Below, one piece after another: positions 32,658 to 42,402 of a stretch of 45,892 nt of DNA (position 1 is its first letter; each line of letters opens with the position of its first letter). Source of the DNA: Anaeromyxobacter sp. PSR-1 (GTDB taxonomy: Bacteria > Myxococcota > Myxococcia > Myxococcales > Anaeromyxobacteraceae); the NCBI RefSeq assembly GCF_000964525.1, contig NZ_BAZG01000017.1, positions 1-45,892 on the forward strand, in the 5' to 3' direction. Position numbers and translations under genes: made by a program. Under the pieces are notes generated by a model. That model was not told the DNA's origin. It saw only the letters and a program-made list of their open reading frames with translations, and searched no databases.

Positions 32658-33113
32658 ATGCGCCACGACGAGATCACCGCCTACCTCCACGCGCACATCC
32701 CGATCACGCAGGCGCTGGGCGCGCGGGTGGAGGCGTGGGAGGGCAACGCCATCCGGCTCTCGGCCCCGCTCGCGCCGAACCTGAACCACCGCGGCACGGC
32801 GTTCGGCGGCAGCCTCTCGGCGCTCGCGATCCTCGCCGGGTGGGCGCTCCTGCACCTCGCCCTGCAGGAGCGCGGCCTCGAGGTGCGGCTCGTCATCCAG
32901 CGGAGCGCGCTCGACTTCCTGGAGTCGATCGAGGGCGACTTCACCGCCTCGGCCCGGCTGCCGCCGCCCGCGCAGTGGGACCGGTTCCTCGCCACGCTCG
33001 CCCGCCACTCCCGCGCGCGCATCACCGTGGAGGGCGAGGTGGCCTGCCGCGGCGGCGCCGGTGGCCGCCACGAGGGCGTCTACGTGGCCCTCCGGGGAGC
33101 AGAGCCGGGCTAG
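32658..33113 (+). CDS. YiiD-type hotdog thioesterase
   Basis: The 151-residue protein matches the C-terminal thioesterase domain of YiiD (putative thioesterase, hotdog fold). The family segment LNHRGTAFGGSLSALAILAGWALLHL (44-69) is clear. It would hydrolyse acyl-CoA or similar thioesters; the substrate is unknown. It starts 90 bases from the divergent panE-like gene. A GGTATCCAT stretch seven to fifteen bases before the ATG may be a -10 for a leaderless message. It ends convergent with the ABC-F gene, and the intervening 197 bases hold four repeat copies. Confidence 0.8.
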   Translation: MRHDEITAYLHAHIPITQALGARVEAWEGNAIRLSAPLAPNLNHRGTAFGGSLSALAILAGWALLHLALQERGLEVRLVIQRSALDFLESIEGDFTASARLPPPAQWDRFLATLARHSRARITVEGEVACRGGAGGRHEGVYVALRGAEPG

Positions 33114-33136
33114 TCAGGCGTCGCCCACCGTCGACG

Positions 33137-33296
33137 CCCGACCCAGAGTCGTTGGCTCCCGACCCAGAGTCGTTCGTAGCCCCTGATCGGGTGCCCGTGG
33201 GCCGGCGAGGTCGCCGTGTCCCCGCGGCATTACAGCGGCGAGCCGCGAGCCGCCGAATGACTCTGGGTTCGGAATCGGGTGACTCTGGGGCCGGGG
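33137..33296. repeat. Dispersed GACTCTGGGTCGGG repeat, cluster 4 (two inverted doublets)
   Basis: Two exact reverse copies (33137-33153 and 33158-33174, period 21) face two degenerate forward copies (AATGACTCTGGGTTCGG, 33256-33272; GGTGACTCTGGGGCCGGG, 33278-33295). Small hairpins lie between them (CGGCGA/TCGCCG, 33203-33216; CGCGGC/GCCGCG, 33223-33247). The cluster occupies almost all of the gap between two convergent genes and could also act as a terminator. Confidence 0.88.
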
Positions 33297-33310
33297 CAGC
33301 GCGCGTCGGG

Positions 33311-34957
<1,647 letters not shown>

Positions 34958-35027
34958 GAGGGGCGCGTTCTCGCACGCCGCACGCCCCGGTTCAAGCCGC
35001 CACGTCGACTGCGCGCGGACCCTGCGC

Positions 35028-35033
35028 TACGGT
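35028..35033 (+). promoter_or_regulatory. -10-like TACGGT with TCGACT -35 before the HipA-like gene
   Basis: TCGACT (35005-35010) and TACGGT are 17 bases apart. The ATG at 35041 follows after seven bases, predicting a leaderless or nearly leaderless transcript. Confidence 0.4.
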
Positions 35034-35040
35034 GCCGACC

Positions 35041-35820
35041 ATGAGGACGGTGGTCGCCACCCGTTACGTCACCCCATTGCGCGAGGGCGGCTCGCTGCCG
35101 GCCATCGTGGAGGGCGACGACGACGGCCTGTACGTCGTGAAGTTCCGGGGGGCGGGGCAAGGGCCGAAGGCGCTGGTGGCGGAGGTCGTCGCGGGCGCGC
35201 TGGCGGAGGCCGCCGGCCTGCGCGTGCCGGAGCGCGTGCGCGTGATCGTCGACCCGGCGCTCGGCCGCAACGAGCCCGACGGCGAGATCCGCGACCTGCT
35301 CAAGGCGAGCGCGGGCGAGAACCTGGGCCTCGACTACCTGCCCGGCAGCCTGACGTTCGACCCGGTGGCCGACCCGCCGCCGTCGCCCGCCGAGGCGTCG
35401 GAGGTGGTGTGGTTCGACGCGCTGGTGACGAACGTGGATCGCACCGTGCGCAACCCGAACCTGCTCCGGTGGCACCGCCGGCTGTGGCTCATCGACCACG
35501 GCGCGGCGCTCTACTTCCACCACGACTGGGACCGCGCCGCCGATCCGGCGCGGGCGCCGTTCCCGATGGTCGGCCAGCACGTGCTCCTGCCGTTCGCGGG
35601 CGAGCTGGCCGCCGCCGGCGAGCGGCTCGCGCCGCGGCTCGCCGGCGGCGCCATCGCGCGGGCGCTGGACGAGGTGCCGGACGCCTGGCTGGAGGGCGAC
35701 GCGCGCTTCGGGACGGCCGCCGCGCACCGCGCCGCGTACGTCGATCACCTGTCGCGCCGCCTGGCCGCGGCGCCCGCGTTCGTGGAGGAGGCCGAGCGTG
35801 CCCGCGCGAAGCTCGTTTGA
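35041..35820 (+). CDS. HipA-like kinase domain protein
   Basis: The 259-residue protein resembles the HipA-like kinase family found in stand-alone form (HipA_2). LYVVKFRGAGQGPKALVAEVVAGALA supplies the ATP-binding Lys; LVTNVDRTVRNPNLL holds the catalytic Asp and Asn; LWLIDHGAALYFHHDW holds the metal-binding Asp of the DFG-like motif. The HipB-like antitoxin and the N-terminal HipA part are absent, so this is not an ordinary hipBA toxin pair. The next gene (DUF3037) overlaps it by 23 bases. Such pairs recur in bacteria, which implies a joint function that is not known. A GTG at 35032 is an alternative start. Confidence 0.78.
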   Translation: MRTVVATRYVTPLREGGSLPAIVEGDDDGLYVVKFRGAGQGPKALVAEVVAGALAEAAGLRVPERVRVIVDPALGRNEPDGEIRDLLKASAGENLGLDYLPGSLTFDPVADPPPSPAEASEVVWFDALVTNVDRTVRNPNLLRWHRRLWLIDHGAALYFHHDWDRAADPARAPFPMVGQHVLLPFAGELAAAGERLAPRLAGGAIARALDEVPDAWLEGDARFGTAAAHRAAYVDHLSRRLAAAPAFVEEAERARAKLV

Positions 35821-36208
35821 CTACGCGGTGGTCCGCGTCGTCCCGCGCGTCGAGCGGGAGGAGTTCGTGAACGCGGGCGTGGTGCTGTTCTGCCTGGAGC
35901 GCGGCTTCCTGGGCGCGCGGGTGGAGCTGGACCGCGCGCGGGTGACGGCGCTCTGCCCGCACGCGGACCTGGACGCCATCGCCGCCCACCTCGAGGCGAT
36001 CCCGCGCATCTGCGCGGGCGGCCCGGGCGCCGGTCCCATCGGCGCGCTCTCGGTGCGGGAGCGGTTCCACTGGCTCACCGCGCCGCGCAGCACCATGGTC
36101 CAGCTCTCCCCGGTCCACTCCGGCCTGTGCGACGACCCGCAGCGCGCGCTGGAGCGGCTCTTCGAGCGGCTGGTGCGTCCCCCCGCGCCCTCCGACGATC
36201 GCGGCTAG
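35798..36208 (+). CDS. DUF3037 family protein
   Basis: This 136-residue protein has the DUF3037 pattern: FDYAVVRVVPRVEREEFVNAGVVLFC near the N-terminus and, later, RFHWLTAPRSTMVQLSPVHSGLCDDP. Function is unknown. The GTG start lies within the 3' end of the HipA-like kinase gene (23-base overlap), so the two are translationally coupled and probably act together, perhaps as kinase and partner or substrate. That interpretation is inference from the recurring gene pair. Its stop overlaps that of the convergent glycosylase gene by four bases. Confidence 0.8.
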   Translation: MPARSSFDYAVVRVVPRVEREEFVNAGVVLFCLERGFLGARVELDRARVTALCPHADLDAIAAHLEAIPRICAGGPGAGPIGALSVRERFHWLTAPRSTMVQLSPVHSGLCDDPQRALERLFERLVRPPAPSDDRG

Positions 36209-36927
36209 CGGCGGCCCCGCGCGGCCGCCCGGGCCCGCGGTCGCGGCGCCGGCTCGGGCTCCGCCGCCGGCCCCGGTACCACGACCGGCCGCTCGAACCC
36301 GCGCCGGGCCCGCTCGACCCGGCCACGCAGCGCGCAGCCCTCGAGGTGATCGTTCACGAGCCCCATCGCCTGCATGAACGCGTAGCAGGTGGTCGGCCCG
36401 ACGAAGGCCCAGCCGCGCCGCTTCAGGTCGCGCGAGAGCGCCGTCGACTCCGCGGTGACGGGCTGCGCCCGGAGCGCCGCCCAGGTGACCCGCTCCGGCC
36501 GCGAGGTTTTCGCCGGCTCGAAACCCCAGAAGTACGCCGCGAGCGAGCCGGCCTCCTCGGCGAGGTCGCAGGCGCGCCGCGCGTTGTTCAGGGTGGCCTC
36601 GATCTTCCCGCGGTGGCGCACGATGCCGGCGTCCCCGAGCAGCCGCGTCACGTCGCGGGCGCCGAAGCGGGCCACCTTCTCGAAGTCGAACCCGGCGAAC
36701 GCGGCCCGGAACGCCTCGCGCTTGCGAAGGATCGTGAGCCACGACAGGCCGGACTGGAAACCCTCCAGGCACAGCTTCTCGAACAGGCGGCGGTCGTCGG
36801 AGACGGGGAAGCCCCACTCCTCGTCGTGGTAGCGGACGTAGTCCGCGGCCGAGACGCCCCATCCGCAGCGGGCCCGTCCGTCGGGGCCGGTCGCGAGGCC
36901 GTCGAGGGCGTGTGCGTCCTGGGACAT
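36205..36927 (-). CDS. tag: DNA-3-methyladenine glycosylase I
   Basis: The 240-residue enzyme matches Tag: RCGWG with C21, YHDEEWG with H34, CLEGFQSGLSWLTILRKRE with the family's Glu, GIVRHRGKIEATLNNA, and FVGPTTCYAFMQAMGLVNDHLEGC with the last zinc ligands His and Cys. It removes 3-methyladenine from alkylated DNA to begin base-excision repair. The first 15 residues precede the usual family start, and the last 35 are a basic Ala/Arg/Pro tail absent from the E. coli enzyme. The ATG has GGGAGGAAC upstream. The gene is divergent from the NADH dehydrogenase gene, with four repeat copies between. Confidence 0.93.
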   Translation of the reverse strand: MSQDAHALDGLATGPDGRARCGWGVSAADYVRYHDEEWGFPVSDDRRLFEKLCLEGFQSGLSWLTILRKREAFRAAFAGFDFEKVARFGARDVTRLLGDAGIVRHRGKIEATLNNARRACDLAEEAGSLAAYFWGFEPAKTSRPERVTWAALRAQPVTAESTALSRDLKRRGWAFVGPTTCYAFMQAMGLVNDHLEGCALRGRVERARRGFERPVVVPGPAAEPEPAPRPRARAAARGRR

Positions 36928-37286
36928 CGAGGGTTCCTCCCGCGCCGGTCCGCCGGCGCCGTGCGCGGAACCTGCCGGGCGGCGGGGGCGGCGTCAAGGC
37001 GCCGGGCAGGACCCGAAAATGACTCTGGGTCGGGGAGGGCAAAATGACTCTGGGTCGGGGAGGGCAGGCGCCTGACAGGGGACCCGAAAATGACTCTGGG
37101 TCGGGAAGAAGCGGGAAAGGGCAGGGTCGGGAGGCGGTGGGCCGGCGGAAATGACTCTGGGTCGGGAAGAGAGGGGGGCCGGGAAGGAGCGGGGCGGCGG
37201 CGGCCGCGTGTCGCACCGGGCGCGCGCGGCGCGCTCCCCCGGCCCGCGGCGGGGCGGTGTATACAGGCCGCGGGCAAGGAGGCGGC
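36928..37286. other. Divergent intergenic region with four repeat copies
   Basis: The 359 bases between tag and the NADH dehydrogenase gene hold repeat cluster 5 and a TATACA -10-like hexamer (37260-37265) before ndh. Short frames starting M-T-L-G-R begin at the ATG inside each repeat copy; they match no family and are not annotated. Confidence 0.6.
37018..37166 (+). repeat. Dispersed GACTCTGGGTCGGG repeat, cluster 5 (four direct copies)
   Basis: Four exact AATGACTCTGGGTCGGG copies lie at 37018-37034, 37043-37059, 37089-37105 and 37150-37166, all in the same orientation, with start-to-start spacings of 25, 46 and 61 bases. Copies 1 and 3 share an upstream ACCCGAA, which makes a CCCGA/TCGGG inverted pair around the core. 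The uneven spacing rules out a regular array. The cluster lies in the divergent region upstream of ndh. Confidence 0.95.
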
Positions 37287-38648
37287 GTGGATCCGCAGCA
37301 GCAGAAGGAGCAGCACACGCCGCACGTGGTGATCGTGGGCGGAGGGTTCGCCGGGCTGTACGCGGCGCGAGAGCTGGCGGGCGCGCCGGTGCGCATCACG
37401 CTGGTGGACCGCCGCAACCACCACCTCTTCCAGCCGCTCCTCTACCAGGTGGCCACCGCCGCGCTGAGCCCGGCCGACATCGCCGAGCCCATCCGCCACG
37501 TGCTCTCGCGCCAGCGCAACGTGCGGACGCTGCTCGCCGAGGCGGCGGCGGTCGAGCCGGAGCAGCGCCGCCTGCGGCTCGCCGACGGGTACGCGCTCGA
37601 CTACGACTACCTGGTGGTCGCGGCCGGCGCGACGCACTCCTACTTCGGCCACGACGAGTGGGCCCGCTTCGCGCCGGGCCTGAAGACGCTCGAGGACGCG
37701 CTCGAGATCCGCCGCCGCGTGCTGACCGCGTTCGAGCGCGCCGAGGCGGACCCGGATCGCCAGCGCCGCGAGGCGCTCCTCACCTTCGTGGTGGTGGGCG
37801 GCGGGCCCACCGGCGTCGAGCTGGCCGGGGCGCTCGCGGAGATCGCGCGCTTCACCGTCCCGCGCGACTTCCGCACCGTCGCCACCGAGCGCGCGCGCGT
37901 GATCCTCATCGAGGGCAGCGATCGCGTGCTGCCGGCCCTGCCGCCCAGCCTCTCCGCGGCGGCGCAGCGCGACCTGGAGCGGCTCGGCGTGCAGGTGTGG
38001 ACCGGCAAGCGGGTGACCGGCATCGACCCGCGCGGCGTGCAGGTGGGCGAGGAGCGGGTGGCGGCGCGGACGGTGCTGTGGGCCGCGGGCGTGGCCGGCG
38101 CGCCGCTGGCGCGGACGCTGGGCGTGCCGCTCGACCCGGCCGGCCGCGTCCCGGTGAACGCGGACCTGACGGTGCCGGGGCACGAGGAGATCTACGTGGT
38201 GGGCGACCTGGCGCTGGCCCGCGACAAGCACGGCGGCGCCATCCCGGGCGTCGCCCCGGCCGCCATCCAGCAGGGCCGCCACGCCGGGCGCAACCTGCTC
38301 GCGACGCTGCGCGGCCGGCCGCGCGCGCCGTTCGCCTACTTCGACAAGGGCGTGATGGCGACCGTGGGCCGCGGACGCGCGGTGGCGGGCTTCTGGCGCA
38401 TCCGCATCAGCGGCTACCTGGCCTGGCTCGCCTGGCTGTTCATCCACATCTGGTTCCTCATCGACTTCCGCAACCGCGCCTCGGTGCTGTTCCAGTGGTT
38501 CTGGCACTACCTCACCTTCAAGCGCGGGGCGCGGCTGATCCTGGAGACGCCCGAGGAGATCCGCTTCCGCGCGGTGGCGGGCGTGGCCCCGCCCGACGTG
38601 GACGCCTGGCCGCCGAACGAGAGCGACGCGGAGCGCCCGGGGGACTGA
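37287..38648 (+). CDS. ndh: Type II NADH:quinone oxidoreductase (NDH-2)
   Basis: The 453-residue flavoprotein has the FAD-binding motif VVIVGGGFAGLYAA near the N-terminus, NAD-binding FVVVGGGPTGVELAGAL in the middle, and the quinone-site sequence VAPAAIQQGRHAGRN. A hydrophobic C-terminus (WLAWLFIHIWFLIDFRN) anchors it to the inner face of the membrane. It passes electrons from NADH to (mena)quinone without pumping protons, so it could feed the nitrate reductase. Start is GTG at 37287 with AAGGAGG four bases upstream. TATACA about 22 bases before the start is a candidate -10. Confidence 0.92.
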   Translation: MDPQQQKEQHTPHVVIVGGGFAGLYAARELAGAPVRITLVDRRNHHLFQPLLYQVATAALSPADIAEPIRHVLSRQRNVRTLLAEAAAVEPEQRRLRLADGYALDYDYLVVAAGATHSYFGHDEWARFAPGLKTLEDALEIRRRVLTAFERAEADPDRQRREALLTFVVVGGGPTGVELAGALAEIARFTVPRDFRTVATERARVILIEGSDRVLPALPPSLSAAAQRDLERLGVQVWTGKRVTGIDPRGVQVGEERVAARTVLWAAGVAGAPLARTLGVPLDPAGRVPVNADLTVPGHEEIYVVGDLALARDKHGGAIPGVAPAAIQQGRHAGRNLLATLRGRPRAPFAYFDKGVMATVGRGRAVAGFWRIRISGYLAWLAWLFIHIWFLIDFRNRASVLFQWFWHYLTFKRGARLILETPEEIRFRAVAGVAPPDVDAWPPNESDAERPGD

Positions 38649-38723
38649 GAGCGTGTACCAATCCCCTCCCGTCGCCGCGGCGGTCCGGGGATGGATTCAC
38701 GCGCTCCGCGCGCGCCGCGCGCC

Positions 38724-39113
38724 TCACGTCCGCGCGTGCGCGTGCCGCCGCGCGCGAGGGCGGACGCCGTCGGCCTCGACGCCGTAGTCGGTGAGCGCCG
38801 AGACGACCAGGATCCCGACGCCGGACGCGAGGAACAGCCCGTCGGCCGGCGCGGTGAGCAGGCCGAGGAACACGAGCAGCCCGGCCCAGCCGGCCGCCTC
38901 GACCGCGCCGTGCGCCCAGAACGGGATCAGGCGCAGCGCGCCGGGGGCGTAGCCGGTGAGGAGCGACATGGCGAGGTGCGCGCCGCCGACCGCGTACGCG
39001 ATGACCGCGGGCCCGGCGGGCAGGCCGAGCAGGGAGGGCGCCACCACGAGCACCGCTCCGAGCAGGTAATCGAGGATGCCGTGGACGGTGGGCGAGATGA
39101 ACGGCGCGGTCAT
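38724..39113 (-). CDS. Small four-helix membrane protein of unknown function
   Basis: This 129-residue protein has four predicted membrane helices (about 12-32, 36-56, 67-87 and 92-110) after the short motif FISPTVHGILDYLLGAVLVVAPSLLG. The His-Gly-x-x-Asp-Tyr in the first helix and a later YAVGGAHL look conserved-type, resembling small SPW-like membrane proteins, but I cannot name the family. The C-terminus is a basic His/Arg tail. It converges on ndh with a gap of 75 bases. GAGGG lies upstream of the ATG. Confidence 0.6.
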   Translation of the reverse strand: MTAPFISPTVHGILDYLLGAVLVVAPSLLGLPAGPAVIAYAVGGAHLAMSLLTGYAPGALRLIPFWAHGAVEAAGWAGLLVFLGLLTAPADGLFLASGVGILVVSALTDYGVEADGVRPRARRHAHART

Positions 39114-39409
39114 GGTCGAGCCCTCGTCTCAGGACGGTGCACACGCGTCGCGGCCCCGGCCCCGCCGCCCGGACGCTCCGGGCGCGTGCGGCCGGCGCCG
39201 CCGGGCCGGTCCGTGCTGCGCCGGCGTCTCGACAGGGCAGCCGCTGGGGATCCACGCGGGCCGCAGGGGGCGTTGGCCACCGGATCGAGGGATCCCACCG
39301 TCACTCGAAGTCCGGATTGACGGCTTTTCGATCCTGACCCAAAAGTGCCCGACCTTCCTCTACAATGCCGCCCGCGCCGCGCCGCAGCGGCCCACCTTCC
39401 GGAGATCCT
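39114..39409. other. Divergent intergenic region before the 589-residue protein gene
   Basis: No gene is supported in these 296 bases. From 39310 to 39366 the sequence becomes markedly less GC-rich and contains TTGACG (39317-39322) and TACAAT (39361-39366). The first two-thirds is featureless high-GC sequence. Confidence 0.5.
39361..39366 (+). promoter_or_regulatory. -10 element TACAAT for the 589-residue protein gene
   Basis: TACAAT matches the sigma70 -10 consensus at five of six bases and lies in a local AT-rich patch 43 bases before the GTG start. No good -35 stands 16-18 bases upstream; TTGACG is 38 bases away and probably unrelated. Confidence 0.42.
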
Positions 39410-41179
39410 GTGACCGACACGGAAAAGCGAAACCTGGTCGCGCAGTGGGCGTTCGACACCCGGCCCGTGCTCCTCCGCTTCCACCTGTGGCTGGAGGACG
39501 TCGAGGTCGAGCGCGCGCAGACCGAGCCGGTCTCCGCGTTCTCCTTCACGCCGCGCGGCATCGCGCGCTGCCTGGCCATGACCTCGGCCGCCACCGCGCT
39601 CGGCACGCGGCTGTTCGGCGACTACGGCGGCGGCGCGGGCAAGGACAAGTCCACCTACAACCAGGTGAAGAAGGGCGCCGACGCGATCAGCGCCTACGTG
39701 ATGAGCGAGGGGCTCTGGCACCTCACCCGCACGCTCCCCGAGAACCACGCCATCATGGTGTCGCTGGGCGAGGGGCTGATGCCCAAGGCCGGCGAGACGC
39801 CGGAGATGGGCGCGAACCCGCTGCTCGGCTTCGGGCGCGTGTACGCCCGCCCCGAGGTGGCGCGACTGGTCGATCGCGCCGTGCGCCGCCTGCTCAACGA
39901 CCCGTCGCACTCGTTCGAGGACTTCTACGCCTGGCTGCAGAAGCGCGGCATCACGGTGTGGGGCGCCGCGGTGGACACGCTCGAGAACACCTCGCGCTTC
40001 GCCGAGGGGAAGCCCACCGGGCCGATGGCGGTGTTCCACCTGTTCGACTCGCCGCTGACGATGTCGCGGCCGTACGAGTCGTACATGGGCAGCCTCACCG
40101 TGCCGCGCGCGGTGGCGCAGTCGGCCGAGCGCGCCTCGGTGCTGCTCGACTACCGCACCCCGCGCCGCCAGGTGGTGGAGGCGATCGAGGCGACGTACCC
40201 GGGCATCCGCCGCGAGAACGTCCACGTGTGGACGCTGCGCGGGAAGAGCCGCGTGGCCCGGCTCGGCAAGCTCTGGGAGGAGTGGAAGTCGCTCGGCGTG
40301 GACCTCGTCGAGGACGGCTGGAAGGCGCCGTCGGGGGTCGAGGTGTTCACCGACTCGGGCACCTACGCGCCCACGTTCCTGGTGGGGAGCTGGAAGGACG
40401 CCGAGGGCGCGACGCACGTGTTCCTCACCGACGGCTACGCCGCGACCGCCGAGGCGGTGCAGGCGGCCAGCCTCTCGGAGGTGCTCGACGTCGAGACCAC
40501 CATGGCGCCGTTCTCGCCGTCGTTCGAGCTGCCCTGCGACGCCGAGGGGCGGATCATGCAGCTCGATCCGGTCGCGCCGGACTTCGGGCGCAAGCTGGCG
40601 GAGGTGTTCGGCGGGCGCGAGCTCGACGTGGGCAAGGTCGAGAGCTACGCCGAGGCCATCCGCGAGGCCCAGACCTCGAACATGCCGCTCGGGCGCCGGG
40701 TGCTGCGCGCGGCCGACTTCCTGCCGGAGAAGAGCTGGCGGGTGCTCGCGAGCACCGGGTACATGTGCGACGACCCGTACACCGGCAGCCCCGGCGTCAC
40801 GAAGGTGCGCGACGGCGTGTACCGGGTCACCACCCGGCTCGCCACGCACAGCGCGTCCGCGGAGATCGCGTTCACGTTCCGGCTGATGGAGCCGCTCGAG
40901 CAGGCGCGGCACGTCTTCAGCCCGCTGCTGGTGCGCTTCATGTCCGGCGTGGACCACACGCAGCGCCCCGTGAAGATCTCCGACTCGGGCCGGATCCGGA
41001 ACGAGCTGCAGACCATGTTCTCGCAGGCGCTCGAGCACGACCGCGAGAAGATCCGCGTCCACTTCGACCGCGTGGACGAGAAGGTCGTGCCGCGCCACAA
41101 GCAGGAGGCGGTCCGCCGCGTGCTCGAGTGGTACAAGGCGAACCACCCGGTCTGGTTCTCCTGGCTCGAGCTGGGCTGA
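39410..41179 (+). CDS. Large soluble protein of unknown function (589 residues)
   Basis: I do not recognise this protein. It has no signal peptide or membrane helix. It begins VTDTEKRNLVAQWAFDTRPVLLRF, with GGAG seven bases before the GTG start at 39410. Mixed alpha/beta composition, few low-complexity regions and dense aromatic and charged motifs (for example HLWLEDVEVER, SMGSLTVPRAVAQ-like stretches, VWTLRGKSRVARLGKLWEEW, FLTDGYAATAEAVQAASLSEVLD, HVFSPLLVRFMSGVDH) indicate a folded, conserved enzyme-like protein. No Walker, Rossmann GxGxxG or cysteine-cluster motif is visible. It stands alone with its own promoter. Coding is certain from codon bias and length. Confidence 0.8.
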   Translation: MTDTEKRNLVAQWAFDTRPVLLRFHLWLEDVEVERAQTEPVSAFSFTPRGIARCLAMTSAATALGTRLFGDYGGGAGKDKSTYNQVKKGADAISAYVMSEGLWHLTRTLPENHAIMVSLGEGLMPKAGETPEMGANPLLGFGRVYARPEVARLVDRAVRRLLNDPSHSFEDFYAWLQKRGITVWGAAVDTLENTSRFAEGKPTGPMAVFHLFDSPLTMSRPYESYMGSLTVPRAVAQSAERASVLLDYRTPRRQVVEAIEATYPGIRRENVHVWTLRGKSRVARLGKLWEEWKSLGVDLVEDGWKAPSGVEVFTDSGTYAPTFLVGSWKDAEGATHVFLTDGYAATAEAVQAASLSEVLDVETTMAPFSPSFELPCDAEGRIMQLDPVAPDFGRKLAEVFGGRELDVGKVESYAEAIREAQTSNMPLGRRVLRAADFLPEKSWRVLASTGYMCDDPYTGSPGVTKVRDGVYRVTTRLATHSASAEIAFTFRLMEPLEQARHVFSPLLVRFMSGVDHTQRPVKISDSGRIRNELQTMFSQALEHDREKIRVHFDRVDEKVVPRHKQEAVRRVLEWYKANHPVWFSWLELG

Positions 41180-41311
41180 CCCGCCGCCTGCGTCGTCCCG
41201 GAGCCCTCGCTCGCCCCGGTGCCCGCCGCCCGGGCGCCCGCCGTCGCTGCGAAGCCGCCCGCCGCACCCCATCGTGAGGGGGCGCGGCGGGCTCGCCGCG
41301 GGGAGGGGACC

Positions 41312-41833
41312 ATGGCGGCGCGGCGATGGGCGATCGGGGCCATCTCGGCGGCCCTGCTGCTCGCGGGCGGCGCGCGGGCGCAGGGGGAGCGCGCGCAGGA
41401 GGACGGGCGCGGGCCCGCGGGCGCGGGGCGCGCGCAGCGCGAGGCGCCGGCCGATGCAAAGGCCGAGGCCAGTCCCGGCGCAAAGGCCGGGTCCAGTCCC
41501 GGCGCGAGCAAGGCTCCCCGCGCGAAGGGCGGCCAGGCGGCCGGCACGCCGGGCGCGCGCAAGGCGGTCCCGCAGCAGCGCAGCGCCCAGGAGCTCCGGC
41601 GCCCGGTGCACGGCCGGCGAGGCGGGACCGGCGCCGAGCGCGGCACCACCGCGGGCGGGCAGGTGGGCGCCGCCTCCGGCGCGAGCGCCGAGAGCCCGGT
41701 GGAGCCGCCCGCGCCGAGGACGGACGGCCAGGCGGGGTCGCACGCGGGCGGCGGGACGTCGTCGGGCGGGGACACCGCCACGGGCGGCTGGTCGGGGAGC
41801 TCCAACCCCGATCCCACCCAGGATGGCCGCTGA
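41312..41833 (+). CDS. Secreted low-complexity Gly/Ala/Pro-rich protein
   Basis: The 173-residue product has a signal peptide (MAARRWAIGAISAALLLAGGARA, cleavage near residue 23) and then an entirely low-complexity mature part rich in Gly, Ala, Ser, Glu and Pro, including two near-repeats AEASPGAKAGSSPGA. No domain is recognised, and no Cys is present in the mature part. It is probably a disordered periplasmic or exported protein. GGGAGGGG precedes the ATG. It converges on the next lipoprotein gene with a gap of 21 bases. A real gene is likely because of the clean signal peptide and ribosome site. Confidence 0.6.
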   Translation: MAARRWAIGAISAALLLAGGARAQGERAQEDGRGPAGAGRAQREAPADAKAEASPGAKAGSSPGASKAPRAKGGQAAGTPGARKAVPQQRSAQELRRPVHGRRGGTGAERGTTAGGQVGAASGASAESPVEPPAPRTDGQAGSHAGGGTSSGGDTATGGWSGSSNPDPTQDGR

Positions 41834-41854
41834 GGCGGGTGCACCGACGGTGGA

Positions 41855-42247
41855 TCAGCGCCGGCGGAGCACGGTGCTGGTCCAGGTCGCGCCCTGGCGC
41901 TCCGGCCCGGTCTCCGGCTTCACCTCGCCGGCCTCGATGGCGCGCGCGAGATCGGCGCGCTCCGCGGGCGTGAGGTCCGGCGACACGACCTCCACCAGCC
42001 GCACCCCGCCGTTCGGGCCGGGCGAGAGCCGCACCACCACGCGCTCCACGCCGGTCAGCAGGCGCTCGTCGAGCGGCAGCGAGCGCAGCGCCGGATCCTG
42101 CTCCGGGCGCGCGAAGGCAGTCCGGCGCTCCGGCAGCGGCGCGGTGGCGGCCGGAGGGCCGGCGCAGGCGAGGACGGAGGCGAGGAGCAGGGTCGCGCCG
42201 GCAGCGGCGCGGCCGGCCGCGAGGAGCCCGGCGCGGACGGTGGCCAT
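41855..42247 (-). CDS. Predicted lipoprotein of unknown function
   Basis: This 130-residue protein has a lipobox at ASVLAC (C28), so it is a predicted lipoprotein, followed by about 100 residues with a compact beta/alpha segment (VERVVVRLSPGPNGGVRLVEVVSPDLT) that loosely recalls a TonB/TolA C-terminal fold as found in myxobacterial energy-transducer-like lipoproteins. The likeness is weak. The ATG follows TAGGAT by six bases with no ribosome site, another leaderless candidate. Confidence 0.6.
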   Translation of the reverse strand: MATVRAGLLAAGRAAAGATLLLASVLACAGPPAATAPLPERRTAFARPEQDPALRSLPLDERLLTGVERVVVRLSPGPNGGVRLVEVVSPDLTPAERADLARAIEAGEVKPETGPERQGATWTSTVLRRR

Positions 42248-42253
42248 GGCCGG

Positions 42254-42259
42254 ATCCTA
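42254..42259 (-). promoter_or_regulatory. -10-like TAGGAT placed for leaderless transcription of the lipoprotein
   Basis: On the minus strand TG-TAGGAT is followed by six bases and the ATG at 42247. The preceding TG forms an extended -10. Confidence 0.35.
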
Positions 42260-42402
42260 CACCCGCGGGCCGCGCGGCCGGGCGCCGCGCCCCGGAACGC
42301 CGGGTTCACCCAGGGTGCGGAGCGCGCGGCCGCGGGAGCGCGCGCGGGAGGCGCGAGGCTGCGTGCGGACGTGCGGACGTGCGGTCCAGGCGCCGGCGAG
42401 GG

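Noticed and set aside
37018-37166. Possible CRISPR array (four identical short repeats in a row)
   Set aside because: Spacings are 25, 46 and 61 bases, the repeat is only 17 bp, no cas genes are near, and the same repeat occurs elsewhere on both strands.
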